Of a stretch of 20,757 nt of DNA, positions 8,094 to 13,319 are shown piece by piece. Origin of the DNA: Anaerolineaceae bacterium UBA6105 (lineage in GTDB: Bacteria > Chloroflexota > Anaerolineae > Anaerolineales > Anaerolineaceae). The stretch covers positions 1 through 20,757 of the forward strand of contig DIWN01000013.1 in the NCBI GenBank assembly GCA_002423495.1, written 5' to 3'. Position numbers and translations under genes: made by a program. The notes beneath the pieces are model-generated. The model was not told the origin of the DNA, made no database searches, and was given only the letters and a program-made list of their open reading frames with translations. The stretch's first letter is position 1; each line of letters opens with the position of its first letter.

Positions 8094-8215
8094 TGCCGGA
8101 GGATTTAGTACCCCCTCTTGGTCGAAGATCCGTGGCCTGTGCGCGCAGTGAAACGGAGGGTAAGCGCAGCGAAAGGGAAGTGGGGAATTAAAGGGGGTGG
8201 GAGACTGAAGAGGGT
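8094..8215 (+). repeat. Repeat family A, copy 2 (122 bp)
   Basis: The unit runs from TGCCGGAGGATT through CCTCTTGGTCGAAGATCC, CGGAGGGTAAGCGCAGCG and AATTAAAGGGGGTGG to GAGACTGAAGAGGGT. By my alignment it matches 10725-10846 in inverted orientation with five mismatches and no gaps. Its right end (GGGAGACTGAAGAGGGTC) is identical to that of the family B element at 8321-8436. Confidence 0.9.
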
Positions 8216-8243
8216 CATATCCTTTGGGCGTCCCACCCACGAT

Positions 8244-8268
8244 TGTGCCGGTCTCCAGACCGAGCACA
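8244..8268. repeat. Hairpin between repeat copies
   Basis: TGTGC-CGGTCT-CC-AGACCG-A-GCACA forms an 11-bp stem with a single bulged A and a 2-base turn. It is not followed by a T run, so it is more likely a repeat palindrome than a terminator. Confidence 0.6.
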
Positions 8269-8320
8269 CGCTATGACCTAAGGTCTCAATTTCTATAAAG
8301 GGTCACTTTGGCGAAACAAC

Positions 8321-8436
8321 AAAGACACTCTCCCCCGTTTCACGGACCCTCCCTCAAGGGAGGGCTATTCTTTGGGCTTCCCCTGGGGGAAGCTGGCTCC
8401 CGCCGCGAAACGGACGGGAGACTGAAGAGGGTCTTT
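8321..8436 (+). repeat. Repeat family B, copy 1 (116-bp palindromic element)
   Basis: The element starts AAAGACACTCTCCCCCG and ends GAAGAGGGTCTTT, so its ends are inverted (AAAGAC/GTCTTT), with further pairing of CCGTTTC (8335-8341) to GAAACGG (8407-8413). Inside are two hairpins: CCCTCCCT/AGGGAGGG (8347-8364) and GCTTCCCC/GGGGAAGC (8376-8393). The whole can fold into a three-way structure. It ends 27 bp before the DUF559 gene start. Copy 2 at 8828-8943 has the same length and about seven mismatches. Confidence 0.9.
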
Positions 8437-8451
8437 TCAACTGTTTCGTTC

Positions 8452-8457
8452 TATAAT
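8452..8457 (+). promoter_or_regulatory. -10 box of the DUF559 gene
   Basis: TATAAT lies 6 bases before the GTG start, just outside repeat B copy 1. There is no Shine-Dalgarno sequence and no clear -35. If used, the transcript would be nearly leaderless. Confidence 0.4.
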
Positions 8458-8463
8458 ATTCAA

Positions 8464-8817
8464 GTGAAACAAAATAAATTAACCCCCTTAGCCCAAACAT
8501 TGCGTCGCGAAGCCACAAGGGAAGAACAACGCCTCTGGTACGACTTCCTATCCAATTATCCAGCCAGATTTCGAAGACAGGTGGTGATTGGCAAGTGCAT
8601 CATCGATTTTTACTGTTCTTCAGCCAAGCTGGCTGTTGAACTGGATGGCGGTCAACATTATGAAGAATCTGCTTTAATTCGGGACAATGAAAGAACACAA
8701 TGGTTGAAGAAGAATGGAATTCTTGTGCTGCGCTTCCTGAATTCGGATGTCAGGAACAATCTTTCTGACGTCTGCGCTACCATCGACACTGTGGTTAAGG
8801 AACGCCTGGAAGTATAA
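8464..8817 (+). CDS. DUF559 (Vsr/PD-(D/E)XK-like) endonuclease-domain protein
   Basis: This 117-aa single-domain protein starts at GTG 8464. The frame is open upstream to a TTG at 8308, but that stretch is only a translation of repeat B, while GTG 8464 gives the usual DUF559 length (about 115-130). The conserved pattern is complete: LRREATREEQRLW (13-25), FRRQVVIGKCIIDFYC (36-51), KLAVELDGGQH (55-65, with Glu59, Asp61, Gln64 and His65 as the likely active-site set), a basic stretch ending in ERTQWLKKNGI, and VLRFLNSDV. DUF559 belongs to the PD-(D/E)XK nuclease superfamily and is relative to Vsr; its biological role is not established. There is no methyltransferase or restriction partner. Both flanks are family B repeats, which suggests the gene and repeats move or evolve together (inference). 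Confidence 0.9.
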   Translation: MKQNKLTPLAQTLRREATREEQRLWYDFLSNYPARFRRQVVIGKCIIDFYCSSAKLAVELDGGQHYEESALIRDNERTQWLKKNGILVLRFLNSDVRNNLSDVCATIDTVVKERLEV

Positions 8818-8827
8818 ACGAAGCAGG

Positions 8828-8943
8828 AAAGACACTCTCCCCCGTTTCACGGACCCTCCCTCGAGGGAGGGCTATTCTTTGGGCTTCCTCTGGGGGAAGC
8901 TGGCTCACGCCGCGTAGCGGACGGGAAACTCAAGAGGGTCTTT
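8828..8943 (+). repeat. Repeat family B, copy 2 (116-bp palindromic element)
   Basis: It has the same orientation, length and AAAGAC/GTCTTT ends as copy 1, with about seven mismatches over 116 bp. The first inner hairpin here is a perfect palindrome (CCCTCCCTC/GAGGGAGGG). It begins 10 bp after the DUF559 stop codon. Confidence 0.9.
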
Positions 8944-8967
8944 ACTGTTGTGTGTTTGACATAATTC

Positions 8968-9013
8968 AAAGACACTCTCCCCCCCTTCGCGGACCCTCCC
9001 TCGAGGGAGGGCT
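8968..9013 (+). repeat. Repeat family B, copy 3 (left 46 bp only)
   Basis: AAAGACACTCTCCCCC through GAGGGAGGGCT matches the left part of copy 2 with about three mismatches and then stops after the first inner hairpin. It lies 24 bp after copy 2. It is either truncated or the residue of an excision. Confidence 0.85.
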
Positions 9014-9027
9014 AACAACTCAATTAA

Positions 9028-9052
9028 CGCTTGAAATGCCCAAATTCAAGCG
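9028..9052. repeat. Inverted repeat upstream of the 9117 gene
   Basis: CGCTTGAA-N9-TTCAAGCG is a perfect 8-bp inverted repeat. It could be an operator for the downstream small gene or a leftover repeat hairpin. No T run follows. Confidence 0.5.
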
Positions 9053-9116
9053 CTGCTTGATAGGTTTTTGACCCCTTTTGCCCTACAATCTGAGCAGATC
9101 AAAAAAGGAGCATGAA

Positions 9117-9332
9117 ATGTTAGTCACCAGGAAAATCAATGTCTTATCTTTCTTTTTCGGAAAGCCAAGCGCTGCAAACAAGGTAATTGCCCGCAGCGAA
9201 TCAAAAGCCCAGAACCTTGACTACACAAATATCGCCGAGCTGGAAGATAGGATCAGCATCACCAAGAGCAAAGATTTCTACAAGGCTCACAGCGTTTCAA
9301 TGGTCAATCCTTTCAGCCAACTGAACAGATAA
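9117..9332 (+). CDS. Small protein of unknown function (71 aa)
   Basis: ATG 9117 is preceded by AAGGAG at 9105-9110 with 6-base spacing, a strong site that makes expression likely. The protein starts MLVTRKINVLSFFFGKPSAA and is basic, with no membrane segment, no Cys pair and no motif I recognise. The middle (YTNIAELEDRISITKSKDFY) is probably helical. A TACAAT box lies at 9084-9089. It sits between the repeat cluster and the XRE regulator and is followed by a strong hairpin. It could be a lineage-specific protein. Function unknown. Confidence 0.6.
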   Translation: MLVTRKINVLSFFFGKPSAANKVIARSESKAQNLDYTNIAELEDRISITKSKDFYKAHSVSMVNPFSQLNR

Positions 9333-9354
9333 ACCAAGCGGATCCAATCAGCAG

Positions 9355-9392
9355 AGCCAAGGGATGTACTAACGAAAAGTACTTCCTTGGCT
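9355..9392 (+). terminator. Hairpin after the 71-aa gene
   Basis: AGCCAAGGGATGTACT pairs with AGTACTTCCTTGGCT across a 7-base loop, a stem of about 13 pairs with one irregular step. Only TTTA follows, so termination may be weak. It ends 33 bp before the XRE gene and could alternatively act in that gene's leader. Confidence 0.55.
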
Positions 9393-9425
9393 TTACTGAA
9401 CTATAATTTTAGAAGAGAGGTAACC

Positions 9426-10244
9426 ATGTTTGACACAAAACTTATCGGTAGGAAAATCGCAGCGCTTCGCAAAGCCAAGGATATGACCCAGATGGAACTG
9501 GCGGACCAGATGTTCGTCAGCTATCAGGCGGTCAGCAACTGGGAGCGAGGCAACACCATGCCCGATATTTCCAAGCTTTTGGAACTATCGCAAATCCTGG
9601 GCGTGGACGTACAGGAACTGTTGGGCTCCGAAAAAGAGACCACCATCGTCAACAAGATCATTGACAAGAGCGAAGACATCAATTTGGAAGAGGTCGCGGA
9701 AGTGGCTGAGCTGATGAAACCCTCGCAGGTTGAAGAAGCCGTCGAAAAAGCGTCTGGCGAGGAATTTCAGTTGGAAACCCTGATCGCGCTTGCGCCTCAT
9801 CTCAACTCAAAACGCCTGGCTCAGATGATCGACAAAACCCGGATCAAGGATCTTTCCCAGATCATCCCACTTGCTCCCTTCCTGGAAAGCTCGCAGCTGG
9901 CAAGTCTGATCGACCGCCAGCACGGCATCACCGGCAGCTTCGACAAGCTGGTCGCGCTTGCGCCCTTCCTGGATGAAGATGACTTGGGCAGTTTCGCTGA
10001 AAGAATCTTCAATTCGGAAAAAGATTCACATTTCCTGAACGCTTTAGCACCATTTATGAACGAAAAAAGCCTCGGGAAGATTGCCCGGTTGATGAACACT
10101 GACCAAAAGGAACGCTACCTGGTCGGTTTGGCGCCGTTCATCGACACAAAAGTGTTGACAGAAATCGCCCGGGATATGATGAAGTCCGGAAAGTTGAAAG
10201 TTTTGAAGCAACTGATCCCCTTCATCGATGAGGATGAACTCTAA
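9426..10244 (+). CDS. XRE-family HTH regulator with six C-terminal helical repeats
   Basis: This 272-aa protein starts at ATG 9426 behind AGAGAGGT. The lambda-repressor-like HTH occupies residues 5-60 (TQMELADQMFVSYQAVSNWE, then GNTMPDISKLLELSQILGVD). A linker with acidic helices follows (about 68-105). From about 110 to the end the protein is built of roughly 30-residue helical repeats, each centred on L-A/I-P-H/F-L/M/I: LAPHL, LAPFL, LAPFL, LAPFM, LAPFI and LIPFI. They are followed by a helix such as LASLIDR or LTEIARDM. Such a repeat solenoid suggests ligand or protein sensing coupled to DNA binding (inference). Similar XRE proteins occur in Bacillota, so transfer is possible. The gene stands alone between hairpins; its target is unknown. 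Confidence 0.88.
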   Translation: MFDTKLIGRKIAALRKAKDMTQMELADQMFVSYQAVSNWERGNTMPDISKLLELSQILGVDVQELLGSEKETTIVNKIIDKSEDINLEEVAEVAELMKPSQVEEAVEKASGEEFQLETLIALAPHLNSKRLAQMIDKTRIKDLSQIIPLAPFLESSQLASLIDRQHGITGSFDKLVALAPFLDEDDLGSFAERIFNSEKDSHFLNALAPFMNEKSLGKIARLMNTDQKERYLVGLAPFIDTKVLTEIARDMMKSGKLKVLKQLIPFIDEDEL

Positions 10245-10280
10245 GCCCTGTTGATAAGCTAATTGCTCATTAGCACAGAC

Positions 10281-10341
10281 AAACTCTCACAACCAAAAAT
10301 TATCTGGATGGTGACATGGATAATTCAGGTTGTGAGTGTTT
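10281..10341 (+). terminator. Terminator-like long hairpin after the XRE gene
   Basis: AAACTCTCACAACC (10281-10294) pairs with GGTTGTGAGTGTTT (10328-10341) with one mismatch, and inner ATTATC/GATAAT extends it. TATTTAAG follows. A smaller hairpin GCTAAT-N5-ATTAGC precedes it at 10258-10274. No gene is visible between here and the tRNA. Confidence 0.6.
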
Positions 10342-10512
10342 ATTTAAGCTATATACTTGCGCGGCGTTTACACAGGCAATCCCAACCCTGATTATTGAGT
10401 ATCTTTTGGCGTGATGGTGTTTATTGGATCCTGCTTAATGGAAATGAGAACAAATTCCACGTCGGCACCTCTTCATCTACCCCTTCGCAGTCAACTATCT
10501 TTGGCGCAATAA

Positions 10513-10538
10513 ATAAGAGTCCCGCAAAGGACTCTTAT
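10513..10538 (-). terminator. Terminator of the tRNA-Leu gene
   Basis: ATAAGAGTCC and GGACTCTTAT form a 10-bp stem with a 6-base loop. It directly abuts the 3' end of the tRNA, and ATTTATT follows on the minus strand. Confidence 0.7.
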
Positions 10539-10621
10539 AGGGCGGGTGGGGGTCGAACCCACACAGTATCTCTACCGACGGATTTTAAGTCCGTTGCGTC
10601 TGCCTATTCCGCCACCGCCCC
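10538..10621 (-). tRNA. tRNA-Leu (UAA anticodon)
   Basis: On the minus strand the gene starts GGGGCGG and ends CCGCCCT-A, giving a 7-bp acceptor stem with one G-U pair. The T arm is GTGGG-TTCGACC-CCCAC. The anticodon stem ACGGA/TCCGT encloses CTTAAAA, so the anticodon is TAA (10585-10587). The long variable arm makes it class II, as expected for Leu. CCA is not encoded. A TAAAAT box lies at 10633-10638. Confidence 0.95.
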
Positions 10622-10724
10622 GTGTGAGCAGTATTTTACCATCATACAGGCTTTTTCTTGGCAAGAGATTTCCCCCTTCCAAGTGCAATTTACTCGGGCT
10701 TTGGTTCAGCTAATAATAATCACA

Positions 10725-10846
10725 ACCCTCATCAGTCTCCCACCCCCTTTAATTCCCCGCTTCCCTTTCGCTGCGCTTACCCTCCGTTTCACTGCGCGCA
10801 CAGGCCACGGATCTTCGACCAAGAGGGGGTGCACAATCCTCCGGCA
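10725..10846 (-). repeat. Repeat family A, copy 3 (122 bp, inverted)
   Basis: Read on the minus strand it starts TGCCGGAGGATT and ends GAGACTGATGAGGGT. It matches copy 2 (8094-8215) at about 117 of 122 positions without gaps. It lies upstream of the LldP-like gene and reads open in that gene's frame, which makes the ORF look falsely long. Confidence 0.9.
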
Positions 10847-10868
10847 GGCAACCGATAACGGCTTAAAT

Positions 10869-10893
10869 GCCGGGTTCAATTGCGGAACCCGGC
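10869..10893. repeat. Hairpin upstream of the LldP-like gene
   Basis: GCCGGGTTC-N7-GAACCCGGC is a perfect 9-bp inverted repeat. It is close to repeat A copy 3 and followed by CTACAATTACAA, not a T run, so it is probably another dispersed palindrome rather than a terminator. Confidence 0.6.
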
Positions 10894-10934
10894 CTACAAT
10901 TACAACGAACAGCCCCGTTTTCACCGCGATAACT

Positions 10935-10940
10935 TATAAT
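10935..10940 (+). promoter_or_regulatory. -10 box of the LldP-like operon
   Basis: TATAAT lies 9 bases before ATG 10950. No Shine-Dalgarno and no good -35 are visible. This suggests transcription starting at or next to the start codon. Confidence 0.45.
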
Positions 10941-10949
10941 AAATCCCCT

Positions 10950-12524
10950 ATGGAACTGACCCTCGGCAACTGGTTTTTATCCTTCCTGCCCATCCTGACC
11001 GTTATCGTGCTGATGCTCCTCTTCAAATGGGGAGCTTTACGCGCTGGCGCCATGAGCTTTCTGGTGGCGGTAGCGGTCAGCCTGATCGCTTTCGGCGGAA
11101 GCTGGCTGATCCTTGCCTGGTCGCAGGTGAAAGCGCTGGTGCTGGCCGCGAATTTGCTCGCCATCATCTGGGGCGCACTGCTGCTCTACAGCCTCGTCAG
11201 CGAAGCGGGCAGCATCCGCGCCATATCGCTTTTCATCCCGCGCCTTTCCAACGACCGTTCCATCCAACTGTTACTGATCGCCTGGCTGCTGACTTCTTTC
11301 CTGCAGGGCATGGGCGGCTTCGGAGTGGCTGTGGCAGTAGGCGCGCCAATCCTGGTGGGGATGGGTTTTAGCCCAATCCTCTCGATCGTAATGACCACCA
11401 TCGGGCACGGTTGGGCGGTTTCATTCGGTGGGATGGCATCTGCCTTCGAGTCACTGATCGCCGTTGCGGGAGTGCCCGGCATCCTTATCGCCCCATATGC
11501 CGCCATCCTGTTCGCGATCAGTTTTGTGCCTACAGGCGTGATCATCACCCTGCTTGGCACAGGCTGGAAGGGTGTGCGCCATGCCTTCCCCGCCATCCTC
11601 GCTGTCAGCCTCACGATGGGCGCCACGCTCTACCTTCTCAATGTCAATGGTTTTTGGAGCCTCAGCACCATTGGACCTTCCCTTGTGGGCATCGTCACAC
11701 TCGTGCTCCTCACCCACCTGCCGGGCTATCAGGGCGCTAAAACTGCCATCGTAAATGGCGGTCAGGAACTAAATCCCAGGGATCTGCTGGTGCATCTGAC
11801 GCCCTTCATTTTGCTGGTGGGGATCGGCATTGCTGTCGCCATGATCCGACCGCTCAATGCTTTTCTGAACCGGGTTTCGTTCAGTCTTTCGTACCCCGAG
11901 ATCGTATCCGGGTTGGGCTTCGTCACCCCGGCAGAATCCAGCCCCGTCCTGCACCCCTTTTCGCACCCAGGCACGGTGCTGTTTGTGACTGTTTTGCTTT
12001 CATACATTGTATTGAAGCGTGCAGGCATGCTCAACCACACCTCTCCCCGCCGCATTCTCAGCCTCACTTCCCACAACTCGGTAAATGGAAGCCTGGGAAT
12101 CGTGGTTATGGCGGGAGTGTCTACGATTATGACGCACGTGGGCATGACGAGCACGCTGGCAAGGGGGATCGCGGAAACGATCAACGCGGTGATCTACCCA
12201 GCGGTGGTGCCTTTTGTGGGGGTGATTGGCGCTTTCCTAACCGGGACAAACAATAACAGCAACATCCTGTTTGGCGCGCTCCAGGCAGAGGCGGCCACCC
12301 TGCTGAAGCTGAACGTGCCGCTGATTTTAGCAGCGCAACACGCAGGCGGTTCGATGGGGAGCGTGATGTCTCCCACGAAGTTGATCGTGGCCTGCATCAC
12401 GGTTGGTCTGGGTGGGCAGGAAGGCAAGGTCTTGCGCAAGCTGATAGGTTATGGTCTAATCCCGATAACTGTGATTGCAATCGCGACTGGAATCTGGTCT
12501 TGGTTGCTGAGCGGTGGAGCGTAA
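10950..12524 (+). CDS. LldP-like (L-lactate permease family) membrane transporter
   Basis: This 524-aa protein starts at ATG 10950. The frame is open further upstream, but only through repeat A copy 3 and the antisense of the tRNA, and MELTLGNWFLSFLPILTVIV is a proper first helix. It is strongly hydrophobic with about 12 membrane segments. Family features include LQGMGGFGVAVAVGAPIL, a second-half motif TGTNNNSNILFGAL (about 431-444) and AQHAGGSMGSVMSPTKLIV (from 462). These correspond to the TGSDTSSNxLFG and ISPQ motifs of LldP/GlcA as I remember them, but are changed, so this is a divergent branch. Transport of lactate, glycolate or another carboxylate is plausible; the substrate is not proven. 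It leads a probable operon with two small membrane proteins and a Mur ligase. Confidence 0.88.
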   Translation: MELTLGNWFLSFLPILTVIVLMLLFKWGALRAGAMSFLVAVAVSLIAFGGSWLILAWSQVKALVLAANLLAIIWGALLLYSLVSEAGSIRAISLFIPRLSNDRSIQLLLIAWLLTSFLQGMGGFGVAVAVGAPILVGMGFSPILSIVMTTIGHGWAVSFGGMASAFESLIAVAGVPGILIAPYAAILFAISFVPTGVIITLLGTGWKGVRHAFPAILAVSLTMGATLYLLNVNGFWSLSTIGPSLVGIVTLVLLTHLPGYQGAKTAIVNGGQELNPRDLLVHLTPFILLVGIGIAVAMIRPLNAFLNRVSFSLSYPEIVSGLGFVTPAESSPVLHPFSHPGTVLFVTVLLSYIVLKRAGMLNHTSPRRILSLTSHNSVNGSLGIVVMAGVSTIMTHVGMTSTLARGIAETINAVIYPAVVPFVGVIGAFLTGTNNNSNILFGALQAEAATLLKLNVPLILAAQHAGGSMGSVMSPTKLIVACITVGLGGQEGKVLRKLIGYGLIPITVIAIATGIWSWLLSGGA

Positions 12525-12525
12525 G

Positions 12526-12699
12526 ATGAGCCTGAGTAAGGAAAGCAGGAAGTTTCGCATCAACATGCTGGTCCTCGTGGTCGAGGTCTTGCTGCCGTTC
12601 TTTTTGCTTTACGCGCTCCGAAATGATTACACAATTCTTGGCAGGATCAGCTCCGCGATCCTGGTCCTGGGCATTATTTATTTGGTGGTGTTTAAATGA
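12526..12699 (+). CDS. Small membrane protein (57 aa)
   Basis: ATG 12526 is preceded by GGAG 6 bases upstream, within the end of the transporter gene, and begins 1 bp after its stop. The in-frame GTG 12514 lies in the ribosome site and is less likely. The protein starts MSLSKESRKFRIN and then has two membrane helices (about 15-33 and 39-56) with a short charged loop (RNDYT). Its TGA overlaps the ATG of the next gene (ATGA), which implies translational coupling. There is no recognised family. Confidence 0.75.
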   Translation: MSLSKESRKFRINMLVLVVEVLLPFFLLYALRNDYTILGRISSAILVLGIIYLVVFK

Positions 12700-13313
12700 A
12701 AATGAAAATCAAAAAACAAACTATTCTTCTCATTGCAAGTCTGCTATTAGTGGCTGTCAGTGGCTTTCTCTTCACGCGGCGGGCTATTCCTGTCACCTCC
12801 CAAAGCCAGGCAGTTGCGCTTTCCGACTGGATCTACGGCACTGGCGGCAATCTGAACGTGATGGTGACCTACCCCGAAACATTGGAAACCGGACGCAAAA
12901 ATCTGATCACAGTAACTTACGAAGCCGATAACGCGCTTGAGAGCGTTTTGGATGATGGAGTCGTTTTTGACATGCAGCTCGACATGATCAAATCCGTTAT
13001 CCAACCGCAAAAGCGCATGCTGATCCCGGTGGAAAGTGGACGGCAGACCTTTGTTTGGGAAGTGGAACCTTTCATTGCTGGTTTTTCCGAGGCAAGCATT
13101 TCCCTGGCGCTCGGTGATAAGACCCTCAGCGGCAATTATGCCATCACCGCCCAGCAAAAAATCGACTTCAGCATGGAAATAGCCGAGTCGACCGCCGCCA
13201 CCAAGGGCGAGCTGAGCATTTGGGGCTTCATCTGCCTGGGTGGCGGGTTGTTGAGCCTGCTGGCTGCCTACCTGCTGAATAGGAATAAGCAGCCTGTAAA
13301 AAAGCGAAAGTAG
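12696..13313 (+). CDS. Bitopic membrane protein of unknown function
   Basis: This 205-aa protein starts at ATG 12696, overlapping the previous stop by ATGA. It has a basic N-terminus and a signal-anchor segment (about 7-24), then an extracytoplasmic beta-rich domain (about 35-165) with YPETLETGRKNLITVTYEA and FVWEVEPFIAGFSEASISL. This resembles an immunoglobulin-like fold (inference). A second membrane helix (about 175-195) and a Lys/Arg-rich tail (NRNKQPVKKRK) place the C-terminus inside. No motif is recognised. It lies between the small membrane protein and the Mur ligase, with 6 bp to the latter. Confidence 0.78.
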   Translation: MKMKIKKQTILLIASLLLVAVSGFLFTRRAIPVTSQSQAVALSDWIYGTGGNLNVMVTYPETLETGRKNLITVTYEADNALESVLDDGVVFDMQLDMIKSVIQPQKRMLIPVESGRQTFVWEVEPFIAGFSEASISLALGDKTLSGNYAITAQQKIDFSMEIAESTAATKGELSIWGFICLGGGLLSLLAAYLLNRNKQPVKKRK

Positions 13314-13319
13314 CTCCAA

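Noticed and set aside
7947..8267. Short open frames on both strands in the repeat cluster
   Set aside because: They consist of repeat A and hairpin sequence, have no ribosome site and recur in translated form wherever the repeat occurs.
8308..8463. N-terminal extension of the DUF559 ORF (Gly/Pro-rich)
   Set aside because: It is a translation of the palindromic repeat B copy 1, and a DUF559 domain of normal length begins at GTG 8464.
8321..9013. CRISPR array
   Set aside because: The repeats are 116 bp, palindromic and few, spaced by a gene or irregular gaps. There are no uniform spacers and no cas genes.
9068..9089. TTGACC/TACAAT promoter for the 71-aa gene
   Set aside because: The spacing is only 10 bases, too short for a sigma-A promoter; only the TACAAT box is worth noting.
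7990..10850. Classical insertion sequence or composite transposon
   Set aside because: No transposase or recombinase gene is present between the repeats, and no clear target duplication was found at the outer ends.
10395..10949. N-terminal extension of the LldP-like ORF
   Set aside because: The frame runs through the antisense of tRNA-Leu and through repeat A copy 3. The family N-terminus begins at 10950.
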